Below are positions 1-6,006 of a stretch of DNA of 6,006 nucleotides, one piece after another (the first letter of the stretch is position 1; every line of letters starts with the position of its first letter). The stretch comes from Methylococcaceae bacterium NSM2-1 (GTDB taxonomy: Bacteria; Pseudomonadota; Gammaproteobacteria; Methylococcales; Methylomonadaceae): contig NQJI01000097.1 in the NCBI GenBank assembly GCA_002256705.1, positions 1 to 6,006 of the forward strand, given 5' to 3'. The notes beneath the pieces are model-generated. The model worked only from the letters and a program-made list of their open reading frames with translations. It had not been told where the DNA came from and ran no database searches. The translations under genes and the position numbers were made by a program.

Positions 1-1353
1 CTCGTCGAGTACGTTAAAGAACTCGGCTTTACTCATATAGAAATCATGCCCATAACCGAACATCCGCTGGATGCCTCCTGGGGATATCAAACTACTGGTT
101 ACTTTGCCCCTACCAGTCGTCACGGCACGCCGGATGATTTCCGTTATTTCGTTGATACCTGTCATCAGAACAATATCGGCGTGATTCTTGACTGGGTACC
201 CGCTCATTTCCCCAAGGATTCATTTGCGCTGGCGGGATTTGACGGCAGCGCCCTTTACGAACATGAAGATCCCCGGAAAGGAGAGCACAGGGACTGGGGT
301 ACCTTGATCTATAATTATGGCCGCAATGAGGTAAGAAATTTTCTACTGGCCAGCGCCGTTTTTTGGATGGAAGAATTTCATCTTGATGGCTTAAGAGTGG
401 ATGCGGTTGCCTCAATGCTTTATCTGGATTATGCGCGTGAAGAGCATGACTGGATTCCCAACATTTACGGCGGCAATGAAAATCTTGAGGCGATAGCTTT
501 TTTTAAAGAGCTGAACACCGTTACCCATGAGCAGTTTCCCGGAACGGTAATGATGGCGGAAGAATCAACCGACTGGCCCCAGGTTACAAGGCCTGTATGG
601 GTCGGGGGACTGGGTTTTTCCATGAAATGGAATATGGGCTGGATGAATGACATCCTGGCTTATATGAGCGTTGATCCTGTACACAGACGATTTCATCATG
701 AACAACTGACTTTCGGTATGCTTTATGCCTTTACCGAAAACTTCACTTTACCCTTTTCGCACGATGAAGTTGTGCATGGCAAGGGCTCACTACTCGGTAA
801 AATGCCCGGTGATGAATGGCAGCGGTTTGCCAATTTGCGCCTGCTTTATACGTTCATGTTCACTTATCCAGGTAAAAAACTGCTGTTCATGGGTTGTGAG
901 TTTGGTCAGGGTACACAATGGAATTTCAATCAGTCACTGGACTGGTATGTACTGGATTACCCTCATCATAAAGGCATCCAGACGCTGATAAAAGAGTTAA
1001 ACCATGTTTACCAGGCGCACCCGGCCCTGTTCAAACAGGACTTTGTTTACCAGGGCTTTGAATGGATAGACTGCCATGATGTCGAGCAATCAGTCATCAG
1101 TTATCGCCGTAAAGGTGATCATCAAGAGTTGATTGTGGTTCTTAATTTTACACCGGTAGTCAGAGAAAATTACCGCATAGGCGTACCTGAAGCCGGGACA
1201 TATCAGGAGATTTTTAATTCCGATTCAAATTTGTATGATGGCAGCAATGTCTCAAATGGCGAGGTTATTTCCGAGCCGATACCCTGGATGAACCAAGCGC
1301 ACTCCATCTGTCTGACTCTGCCGCCATTGGCCGGAATTGTTTTAAAAATATAA
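1..1353 (+). CDS. glgB: 1,4-alpha-glucan branching enzyme GlgB, C-terminal 450 residues (5' end outside window)
   Basis: Cytoplasmic GH13 enzyme that cuts alpha-1,4-glucan and re-joins the piece through an alpha-1,6 bond to make glycogen branches. The frame is open from base 1 and reads [20 protein letters not shown], which is internal GlgB sequence, so the Met at 46 is not the start. About 280 N-terminal residues of a usual ~730 lie outside. GH13 signatures are visible: region [11 protein letters not shown] (fragment residues 61-70); region [10 protein letters not shown] with the nucleophile Asp encoded at 400-402; region [11 protein letters not shown] with the acid/base Glu at 559-561; region [14 protein letters not shown] with the third catalytic Asp at 763-765. 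The last ~95 residues form the all-beta C-terminal domain, ending [10 protein letters not shown]. Catalytic residues are intact, so this is a gene cut by the window edge, not a pseudogene. glgA follows after 14 bp, which indicates an operon. Confidence 0.97.
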   Translation, partial: LVEYVKELGFTHIEIMPITEHPLDASWGYQTTGYFAPTSRHGTPDDFRYFVDTCHQNNIGVILDWVPAHFPKDSFALAGFDGSALYEHEDPRKGEHRDWGTLIYNYGRNEVRNFLLASAVFWMEEFHLDGLRVDAVASMLYLDYAREEHDWIPNIYGGNENLEAIAFFKELNTVTHEQFPGTVMMAEESTDWPQVTRPVWVGGLGFSMKWNMGWMNDILAYMSVDPVHRRFHHEQLTFGMLYAFTENFTLPFSHDEVVHGKGSLLGKMPGDEWQRFANLRLLYTFMFTYPGKKLLFMGCEFGQGTQWNFNQSLDWYVLDYPHHKGIQTLIKELNHVYQAHPALFKQDFVYQGFEWIDCHDVEQSVISYRRKGDHQELIVVLNFTPVVRENYRIGVPEAGTYQEIFNSDSNLYDGSNVSNGEVISEPIPWMNQAHSICLTLPPLAGIVLKI

Positions 1354-1367
1354 CCGGCGTTAAACGG

Positions 1368-2801
1368 ATGATGAAAAAAATACTGTTTGTTACCAGTGAA
1401 GCGCATCCCCTGATTAAAACCGGGGGTCTCGCCGATGTTTCCGGCAGCTTGCCCCAGGCATTGGCGGGACAGGGCGTGGATGTGCGTCTGATAATGCCAA
1501 AATATCAGGCCATTAATACGACAGAAGAAATTTACTATAAAAGCACGGTGCGGGTGAATAATGCCGATGCAAATATTCTGGAAACCCGCCTGCCCGGAAC
1601 CCAAGTGCTTGTATGGCTGGTGGATTGCCCGGAATTTTTTGATTTTCCGGGCAATCCCTATGTGGATGAACAAGGTATTGCCAGGGCGAACAGTGCCGAA
1701 CGCTTTGCCCTGTTTTGCCGTATCGCCGTAGAAGTGGCGATGAACCGGGGCTATTTGGATTGGACGCCCGATATAATCCACTGCAATGACTGGCAAAGCG
1801 GCCTGGTACCTGCTCTACTTTCCCTGGAAGCTAGTCGTCCCGCTACCGTGTTTACAATACATAATATGGCCTATCAAGGCCTATTCCCAAAAGCTACCTG
1901 GGACTTGCTGAATCTGCCCAGGCCGCTTTGGAATCCGGACGGTGTTGAGTTTAACGGCTTGCTGTCCTTCATTAAAGGTGGCCTGGCCTATGCGGACCGT
2001 ATCACCACGGTAAGCCCGACTTATGCCAGGGAAATTCAGACAGCCGATTTTGGCTATGGTCTGGAGGGCTTGTTAAGTCACCGGTATGATAACCTGACCG
2101 GCATTATAAATGGAATTGACGCTGATCAGTGGAATCCAGAAACCGACCCTAATATTAGTGAACGCTATGATTTTTCAACATTAAACAAAAAAAAACTCAA
2201 CAAAATAGCCCTGCAAAACCAACATTCTCTCCCTGTTGACAACATCCCCGTGTTCGCAATCATCAGTCGCCTGGTGGAACAAAAAGGCATAGACCTGATA
2301 TTGGAATGCCTCCCCGAGATGCTCACTCTGCCTCTGCAATTTGTGTTACTAGGCAGTGGGGAAAAGCGTTTTGAGCAGCAGTTGTCCCATTTAGCTGAAA
2401 TTTATCCCGATAAAATGGCTATTACTATTGGTTATGATGAAGCTTTAGCGCATCTGCTTGAAGCAGGCGCGGATATTTTCCTGATGCCATCACGTTTTGA
2501 ACCTTGCGGCTTGAACCAGATCTACAGTCAGCGCTATGGCACTGTCCCCATAGTCAGAAAAACCGGAGGTCTGGCTGATATTGTCGTTGATGCGATACCG
2601 GAAACCCTGAGCAATAGCACCGCAACGGGCTTTGTTTTTAATGAAGCCACTTCTGGGGCGCTCATGGAAACAATTAAACGCGCACTTATTGTACATAGCC
2701 AGCCTGACGCCTGGAAACAATTACAAGTCAGTGGGATGCAAAAAGACTACTCCTGGAATAACAGCGCTAAAGAGTACATGGCGTTATACGATCAGTTGTA
2801 A
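1368..2801 (+). CDS. glgA: glycogen synthase (ADP-glucose:starch glucosyltransferase)
   Basis: GT5-family, GT-B-fold enzyme that transfers glucose from ADP-glucose to the non-reducing end of alpha-1,4-glucan. It has 477 residues, the same length as E. coli GlgA, so it is complete. The N-terminal domain carries the ADP-glucose motif KTGGLADVSGSLP (Lys17), then DIIHCNDWQSGLVPAL and TIHNMAYQG. After the INGID hinge, the C-terminal Rossmann domain shows ISRLVEQKGIDL, PSRFEPCGLNQIYS (catalytic Glu378) and a second KTGGLADIV (Lys398). Two adjacent ATGs (1368 and 1371) could start it. Neither has a clear Shine-Dalgarno sequence in the 14-bp gap after glgB, so translational coupling to glgB is plausible (inference). 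The gene converges on trxC across a repeat-rich gap. Confidence 0.97.
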   Translation: MMKKILFVTSEAHPLIKTGGLADVSGSLPQALAGQGVDVRLIMPKYQAINTTEEIYYKSTVRVNNADANILETRLPGTQVLVWLVDCPEFFDFPGNPYVDEQGIARANSAERFALFCRIAVEVAMNRGYLDWTPDIIHCNDWQSGLVPALLSLEASRPATVFTIHNMAYQGLFPKATWDLLNLPRPLWNPDGVEFNGLLSFIKGGLAYADRITTVSPTYAREIQTADFGYGLEGLLSHRYDNLTGIINGIDADQWNPETDPNISERYDFSTLNKKKLNKIALQNQHSLPVDNIPVFAIISRLVEQKGIDLILECLPEMLTLPLQFVLLGSGEKRFEQQLSHLAEIYPDKMAITIGYDEALAHLLEAGADIFLMPSRFEPCGLNQIYSQRYGTVPIVRKTGGLADIVVDAIPETLSNSTATGFVFNEATSGALMETIKRALIVHSQPDAWKQLQVSGMQKDYSWNNSAKEYMALYDQL

Positions 2802-2884
2802 ATGATGGATAAAATCCATAAGCATCAACTTAAGCAGAATGCCTGCATATTCAATCAATAAAATATAAACAGATTAGTTAATAA
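2802..2884. other. non-coding stretch just after glgA
   Basis: AT-rich gap between the glgA stop and the first palindromic element. It holds one short perfect hairpin directly behind the stop codon (ATGGAT at 2805-2810, loop AAA, ATCCAT at 2814-2819). No T-run follows on the plus strand, so this is not a standard Rho-independent terminator. I see no coding sequence and no clear terminator for the glg operon here. Confidence 0.5.
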
Positions 2885-2957
2885 ACCACGAAGACACGAA
2901 GGGCACGAAGTTTTTACTCTTGGCTTTTTTTCTTCGTGTTCTTCGTGTCTTCGTGGT
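2885..2957. repeat. palindromic element A: 26-bp arms built of CACGAA units
   Basis: Inverted repeat with a left arm at 2885-2910 and a right arm at 2932-2957, separated by a T-rich 21-nt loop. The arms match at 24 of 26 positions. The two differences (G2902 and G2903 facing T2940 and T2939) become G-U pairs in plus-strand RNA, so a transcript reading out of glgA could form a continuous 26-bp stem. Each arm is itself three CACGAA units at 8-9 nt spacing (ACCACGAAGA, CACGAAGGG, CACGAAG). It does not encode protein and lacks a trailing T-run, although a stem this long could slow polymerase or protect the 3' end of glgBA mRNA (inference). It looks like a dispersed palindromic repeat of the REP or MITE type. 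Copy number elsewhere cannot be seen. Confidence 0.85.
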
Positions 2958-2971
2958 GTTATGTCTTAAGT

Positions 2972-3159
2972 TGATCCCTAAGGTTACTGTCAACCTAGAA
3001 AAATCAGTTATTCCACGAAAAACACAAAAATCACGAAAATATTCAAAGAGATATCAAGCTGTAGATCGTTACCCAAAGGGTGAATGGCCTGATCAATACA
3101 GACTAATTTATTTCGTGTCGTTCGTGTTTTTCGTGGACTACTCGTCGTTCTTAGGGTCA
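2972..3159. repeat. outer inverted pair TGATCCCTAAG / CTTAGGGTCA flanking element B
   Basis: TGATCCCTAAG (2972-2982) is matched in inverted orientation by CTTAGGGTCA (3150-3159), differing by one bulged base. Together with the inner arms this outlines a unit of about 188 bp that could be a small non-autonomous mobile element. The outer pair is short and sits asymmetrically (29 bp from the left inner arm, 12 bp from the right), and I find no clear target-site duplication. The mobile-element reading is therefore weak. Confidence 0.35.
3012..3137. repeat. palindromic element B: related CACGAA-unit arms around a 69-bp core
   Basis: A second, less perfect inverted repeat 54 bp after element A. 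The left arm is 3012-3040 and the right arm 3110-3137. The outer 14 bases pair perfectly (TCCACGAAAAACAC with its complement at 3124-3137), and the inner parts pair through CACGAAA after a diverged middle and one extra base. The units are again CACGAA-like but at a 9-nt period and A-rich (CACGAAAAA, CACAAAAAT, CACGAAAAT), so this is a sister variant of element A, not a copy. The core 3041-3109 has no coding signal. A further imperfect inverted pair (2972-2982 and 3150-3159) encloses it. Confidence 0.75.
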
Positions 3160-3180
3160 GGCAACCAACAATTGAAGTGG

Positions 3181-3621
3181 TTATTGGTTTTGAATATGAC
3201 TGCTTATCCAGCGAATAATATCTGCTGCATTCATGGCGCCGGCTTGGCGGGCAATTTCACGACCGCCTTTAAATATAACCAGGGTTGGAATGCTGCGGAT
3301 GTTAAATTGACTTGCAATACCTTGTTCCTGTTCAGTATTGAGTTTCGCCAAGCGTACCCGCGGTTCAAGGTTGACAGCTGCCTGCGCATACGCCGGAGCC
3401 ATCATCTTGCAAGGCCCACACCAGGGAGCCCAAAAATCGACAACGACAGGAACATCATTACGTGAAATGTGCTGTTGAAAATCGCTACCGGCTAATTCCA
3501 GAGGATGTCCGTTAAATAAAGCTTCTTTACATTTACCGCAACGGGGGTGTTGCGCCAAACGCTCCGATGGGATTCGATTTACGGCATGGCAGTGGGGGCA
3601 GACAATATGCAGTGTACTCAT
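3181..3621 (-). CDS. trxC: thioredoxin 2 (zinc-motif thioredoxin TrxC)
   Basis: Cytoplasmic disulfide reductase. In enterobacteria TrxC is reduced by thioredoxin reductase and belongs to the oxidative-stress response. The 146-residue protein has the family layout. An N-terminal zinc module carries CPHC (Cys8, Cys11) and CGKC (Cys28, Cys31). A thioredoxin fold follows with the active site WAPWCGPCK (Cys68, Cys71) and the cis-proline in IRSIPT (Pro112), ending in the usual GGREIARQAGAMNAADIIRWI helix region. All four zinc ligands and both redox cysteines are present, which separates it from plain TrxA. The ATG at 3621 is preceded by AAAAGG about 8 nt upstream on the minus strand, supporting this start. 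The AraC-type gene lies 105 bp upstream on the same strand, but a likely promoter sits in that gap, so trxC is probably transcribed at least partly alone. Confidence 0.96.
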   Translation of the reverse strand: MSTLHIVCPHCHAVNRIPSERLAQHPRCGKCKEALFNGHPLELAGSDFQQHISRNDVPVVVDFWAPWCGPCKMMAPAYAQAAVNLEPRVRLAKLNTEQEQGIASQFNIRSIPTLVIFKGGREIARQAGAMNAADIIRWISSHIQNQ

Positions 3622-3655
3622 GTGATAACCTTTTTATTAAGGGTTGGTTCTAATT

Positions 3656-3683
3656 GATATAAGGCAATCTGAGCAAAAATCAA
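3656..3683 (-). promoter_or_regulatory. predicted sigma70 promoter of trxC
   Basis: On the minus strand, TTGATT (-35, 3683-3678) is followed after 16 bp by TATATC (-10, 3661-3656). Each matches consensus at 4 of 6 positions. The -10 lies about 34 bp before the trxC ATG, leaving room for the AAAAGG ribosome site. TTGTTGTGCG at 3686-3695 (CGCACAACAA on the minus strand) abuts the -35 box and equals the core of a repeat in the araC-amidohydrolase gap, so it may be an activator site. Confidence 0.45.
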
Positions 3684-3726
3684 TGTTGTTGTGCGGATCA
3701 CATAAGCAGAGGGTTGCATTTTGGGT

Positions 3727-4695
3727 TTATTGTTTTTTGGAAATGGCTTTGGGTGAAATCCCGAAATGTCTTATAAATGCAGCACTAAAATTGCTTGCAT
3801 GGCTGTAGCCAACAAAATCTGCGGCAACACTGACATGGCAACGGGTGGATTCTAGTAACCGATAGGCATTATTCATTCTGATCTCCAGCAACAAACCATA
3901 AGGCGTGTTGTTAAAAAAATGGTGAAACATTTTTTTTAATTTAAATTGATTTGTCCCCACGCGTTTTGATAACGCTTCTACAGAGGGAGGGTTTTTGAAT
4001 TCATTGAATAGAATATCTTGTGCCAACTTCGCTATATCCTTGTCTTTTTGATTAAATTTTTCTGAATTTTCAGATTTTTCTTCACATAGATGACTTAATT
4101 CTGAAGCCAATAGGGACATAGCCTGACCCTGCATAAATAGCCCCCTTACTTCGCTCGATACATTGCAAGCCAATAACTGCTGTGCAGCAATTATTCCCTG
4201 ATGAGATATGGGTTGATAGCTTAATTGATGAATGCCGCCTTTAATGAACAATTGCTTAAATTTGTTTTCGCCAAAATTTCTGTCCAGCCAGTTTTTACTT
4301 AATGAAAGGCGCAACTGTGTTATGGATTTATTGGCTTCGTAGTGCCTTACGCCAATGCTTGAATTGAATGCTGTTATGGCGGCATAACCTTCATTAAAAA
4401 AAATCTCATCACCCTGAGTACCTGAAAAACGGGAGTGTCCCTTTAAGCCCAGTGTAACCACCATTCGTGGCTCCTGACTTTCTATATGGCTCAAAACAGC
4501 CAAGTCTTTCGAGGGTTTATAGTGAGTCTCAATGTAGCTAAGGTCCTGATCAAGCTGGAATATATTTGAGTGGCCAACCCCCGCAGCTTCTGGTAACGAC
4601 TGGTGAAGACAATTCTTTTGCTGTTGAAACTGCGACGGCAAATCATTAGCTCTTATGCTCCATCGTCCCGCTGTTATTTGTTGTATTTCCCTCAT
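3727..4695 (-). CDS. AraC-family transcriptional regulator, PchR-like
   Basis: DNA-binding regulator of 322 residues from this start. The C-terminal ~105 residues form an AraC/XylS DNA-binding domain with two helix-turn-helix motifs: SVEALSKRVGTNQFKLKKMF, then SVAADFVGYSHASNFSAAF followed by the family signature RHFGISPKAI. The N-terminal ~210 residues include VVTLGLKGHSRFSG, GYAAITAFNSSIGVRHYEA and ITQLRLSLSKNWL. These resemble PchR-type regulators, many of which sense siderophores, but the ligand here is unknown. ATG at 4695 is preferred because AGAGA lies about 7 nt upstream. A TTG at 4701 would add two residues. The gene is visibly more AT-rich than glgBA. It is transcribed away from the amidohydrolase across 477 bp and lies upstream of trxC. 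Direct repeats in the divergent gap are candidate operators. Confidence 0.9.
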   Translation of the reverse strand: MREIQQITAGRWSIRANDLPSQFQQQKNCLHQSLPEAAGVGHSNIFQLDQDLSYIETHYKPSKDLAVLSHIESQEPRMVVTLGLKGHSRFSGTQGDEIFFNEGYAAITAFNSSIGVRHYEANKSITQLRLSLSKNWLDRNFGENKFKQLFIKGGIHQLSYQPISHQGIIAAQQLLACNVSSEVRGLFMQGQAMSLLASELSHLCEEKSENSEKFNQKDKDIAKLAQDILFNEFKNPPSVEALSKRVGTNQFKLKKMFHHFFNNTPYGLLLEIRMNNAYRLLESTRCHVSVAADFVGYSHASNFSAAFIRHFGISPKAISKKQ

Positions 4696-4812
4696 TAGCA
4701 ATCTCTTTCTATTTATATGAAACTAACTTGTTAATAAGCAGGAATCACACCTTGATTTGTTAATTAATAATTTTCAGATAGTTGATGATTGTTTTCGATC
4801 AAAATGTAAAGA

Positions 4813-4831
4813 CGCACTTTGCAAAAGTGCG
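4813..4831. promoter_or_regulatory. perfect 8-bp palindrome with GTGCG/CGCAC arms
   Basis: CGCACTTT (4813-4820), loop GCA, AAAGTGCG (4824-4831). The right arm overlaps the first of the 21-bp direct repeats, and CGCAC recurs at 4838-4842 and 4869-4873. No T-run follows on the plus strand and only an interrupted one on the minus strand, so a protein-binding site is more likely than a terminator. Confidence 0.45.
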
Positions 4832-4874
4832 GCATATCGCACACAAAAATCACAAAAGTAAGGCATATCGCACA
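4823..4874 (+). promoter_or_regulatory. pair of 21-bp direct repeats, 31-bp period: candidate AraC-type operator
   Basis: AAAAGTGCGGCATATCGCAC plus one A (4823-4843) and AAAAGTAAGGCATATCGCAC plus one A (4854-4874) match at 19 of 21 positions. Their starts are 31 bp apart, close to three helical turns, which puts both on the same DNA face. AraC-family proteins commonly bind tandem direct repeats of about this length, and the gene for one starts about 130 bp away in the opposite direction. Operator function and the identity of the binder are inferred. Confidence 0.55.
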
Positions 4875-5008
4875 ACAATACTTTTGGCATAAGAAAAATT
4901 ACCTTTGTCATATGAATGCGCAGGGAAGCCAATTCGCTTACCGGGTATTATCAACTGAATCTTTATCTGGGCCAAGACCATTCCTTGGTTTAGTTATTGA
5001 GCTAAAAA

Positions 5009-5028
5009 TTCTCAGTCAATACTGAGAA
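5009..5028 (+). other. small hairpin upstream of the amidohydrolase
   Basis: TTCTCAG (5009-5015) and CTGAGAA (5022-5028) form a perfect 7-bp stem with a 6-nt loop. An A-run precedes it, and GCCTTTTATT follows. It could be a weak intrinsic terminator or a leader structure, but the T-run is short and displaced by GCC. Confidence 0.3.
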
Positions 5029-5161
5029 GCCTTTTATTAAAAGCATGATTTTGTTGATCTGATCTCGATGTTTTTACTCTTTCATTTAGGCAGTTTTCTA
5101 ATTGGGGGAGATAACTGCGTATTGAAATCAATCAATAAATTGCAGCAAATGAAACTAATTT

Positions 5162-5165
5162 GGAG
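5162..5165 (+). promoter_or_regulatory. ribosome binding site of the amidohydrolase
   Basis: GGAG sits 7 nt before the ATG at 5173. It decides the start, because the same frame is open upstream with further ATGs at 5149 and 5068 that lack a comparable site and would put extra residues ahead of the signal peptide. Confidence 0.75.
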
Positions 5166-5172
5166 AAAAAAG

Positions 5173-6006
5173 ATGAAAAGTAGAAAAAGCAGGTTTGGTA
5201 TTCCCTGCCTGATGATAACAATGATCTTGTGGCAGGGAATCAGTTTTAATACCCTTGCGCAGGAGGGCGAAATTGAGTCAGGCACAGTTAATCCAAAATT
5301 ACCAAAACCCCCTCGCTGTCAACTATTGACAGCAAATCAGCTGTTTGACGGAGTCAATTTTCCTCAGGATAATATGGCGGTGTTAATTGAGGGTAACAAA
5401 GTCAAGCGAGTCGGTTCACCAAATCAATTACGTGGGCTATGCAGAAACAGGATCGATTTGGGTGATGCAACAATTTTGCCCGGATTTATCGAATCACACG
5501 CGCATATTTCCTATCAAAACATCAGGAAAGACAAATTGCTGGAGCATGGCATAACAACCGTGCAGGATACCGGCGGCCCGTTAATGAAACCTGAGGGTGG
5601 TCAAGGAGCGCTACGATTATTGAGCACAGGCCCCATTATCCAGGCCTCCGGAGGATATCCGCTGAACGTATTCGACCCTGATGACGGCATCGGCGGCTAT
5701 GATAAAATCGGTATTGCTGTTTCATCAGTAGATGAAGTGGAGGGAGTTGTCCAGAACCTGGCTGATGGAGGGGCGACGGCCATCAAGATTTCTCTGGAAC
5801 CTGGTGGTGAGGCTGGCGCGCCATGGATGATGTCACATGGCGATCACCTCATACCCGACGCACCTTGGCCCATGCTTTCCGAGGAGATAGTGCAGGCGAT
5901 TGTGGCTAAGGCACATGGACTTGACAAGCCTCTGCGTGTAATAGCGCATGTGGGTGAACAGACGGGGTTTGACAGGGCGCTGGCCGGCGGTGTTGATGAA
6001 CTGGCA
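5173..6006 (+). CDS. exported metal-dependent amidohydrolase, N-terminal 278 residues (3' end outside window)
   Basis: The frame runs open from 5173 to the window edge. Residues 1-29 form a Sec signal peptide: basic KSRKSR, a hydrophobic stretch, then NTLA with likely cleavage before Gln30, so the enzyme acts in the periplasm or outside. The mature part starts with the beta-sandwich segment of amidohydrolases (LLTANQLFDGVN, MAVLIEGNKVKRVG), then ILPGFIESHAH with metal ligands His109 and His111. Further on are GATAIKIS with Lys205, the probable carboxylated bridging lysine, and VIAHVGE with His259. The sequence stops at GGVDELA, where relatives usually have the next conserved His. This fits the imidazolonepropionase/prolidase-like amidohydrolases. 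The substrate (dipeptide, lactone, cyclic amide or other) cannot be read from the sequence. Cys49 and Cys90 could form a disulfide after export (inference). Strong GGAG site; divergent from the AraC-type gene. Confidence 0.88.
   Translation, partial: MKSRKSRFGIPCLMITMILWQGISFNTLAQEGEIESGTVNPKLPKPPRCQLLTANQLFDGVNFPQDNMAVLIEGNKVKRVGSPNQLRGLCRNRIDLGDATILPGFIESHAHISYQNIRKDKLLEHGITTVQDTGGPLMKPEGGQGALRLLSTGPIIQASGGYPLNVFDPDDGIGGYDKIGIAVSSVDEVEGVVQNLADGGATAIKISLEPGGEAGAPWMMSHGDHLIPDAPWPMLSEEIVQAIVAKAHGLDKPLRVIAHVGEQTGFDRALAGGVDELA

Larger units (their letters stand above)
4696..5172. other. divergent intergenic region between araC-type gene and amidohydrolase
   Basis: This 477-bp AT-rich region has no convincing gene. 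It contains, in order: an AT-rich segment next to the regulator with TTGTTAAT twice (4728-4735, 4757-4764); a palindrome (4813-4831); 21-bp direct repeats (4823-4843, 4854-4874); a possible plus-strand -35 TTGGCA (4884-4889) without a good -10; a hairpin (5009-5028); and the ribosome site of the next gene. Control elements for one or both flanking genes most likely lie here. A 68-codon TTG-start frame (4819-5025) crosses it but overlaps the repeats and lacks a ribosome site. Confidence 0.6.

Noticed and set aside
1203..1796. 197-codon minus-strand frame
   Set aside because: It lies antisense to the end of glgB and the start of glgA, both clearly real, and shows no recognisable domain.
2805..2819. 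Hairpin directly after the glgA stop as an intrinsic terminator
   Set aside because: It has only a 6-bp AT-rich stem with a 3-nt loop, and no T-run follows.
2885..3137. CRISPR array
   Set aside because: The CACGAA units are too short, occur in inverted arms and have no unique spacers of regular length.
2920..3465. 181-codon plus-strand frame across the palindromes and into trxC
   Set aside because: It starts in the loop of element A, runs through both repeats and is antisense to the well-supported trxC. The translation of the repeats is low-complexity.
4712..4717. TATAAA on the minus strand as -10 of the AraC-type gene
   Set aside because: It would place the transcription start only about 10 nt before the ATG, removing most of the ribosome site, and no acceptable -35 lies 16-18 bp upstream.
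4819..5025. 68-codon plus-strand frame in the divergent gap
   Set aside because: It has a TTG start inside the palindrome and no ribosome site, and its first half is the direct repeats. An internal ATG at 4912 also lacks a ribosome site, and I recognise nothing in the product.
5082..5285. 67-codon minus-strand frame
   Set aside because: It is antisense to the signal peptide and leader of the amidohydrolase. Its hydrophobicity mirrors the AT-rich leader.

Overview
The window looks like chromosomal DNA of a gammaproteobacterium. The full-length GlgA, the GlgB C-terminal part, the zinc-motif thioredoxin and the AraC-family regulator all read as gammaproteobacterial proteins. My impression is an environmental lineage, possibly a methanotroph of the Methylococcales, based on the feel of GlgA and on the CACGAA-type intergenic repeats. 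That placement is a guess that cannot be tested here. I see no RNA genes, transposase, CRISPR array or phage genes.

Layout. (1) 1-2801, plus strand: a glycogen synthesis operon with the last 450 codons of glgB (branching enzyme, cut by the left edge) and complete glgA (glycogen synthase) 14 bp later. GlgA extends alpha-1,4-glucan chains from ADP-glucose and GlgB adds the alpha-1,6 branches. (2) 2802-3180: a non-coding gap between convergent genes. It is largely filled by two palindromic elements whose arms are built from repeated CACGAA units. (3) 3181-3621, minus strand: trxC, a zinc-motif thioredoxin (thioredoxin 2) with its own likely promoter at 3656-3683. (4) 3727-4695, minus strand: an AraC-family regulator of the PchR-like kind. 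(5) 4696-5172: a 477-bp divergent intergenic region with a palindrome, two 21-bp direct repeats 31 bp apart and a small hairpin. It probably holds the control region for the regulator and/or the next gene. (6) 5173-6006, plus strand: the first 278 codons of an exported metal-dependent amidohydrolase, cut by the right edge. It has no stop codon inside the window.

The most testable idea is that the AraC-type protein binds the 31-bp-spaced direct repeats between itself and the amidohydrolase. A 10-bp core of one repeat recurs exactly just upstream of the predicted trxC -35 box, so trxC could belong to the same small regulon. The rest is ordinary metabolism and housekeeping. I found no convincing undescribed multi-gene system.
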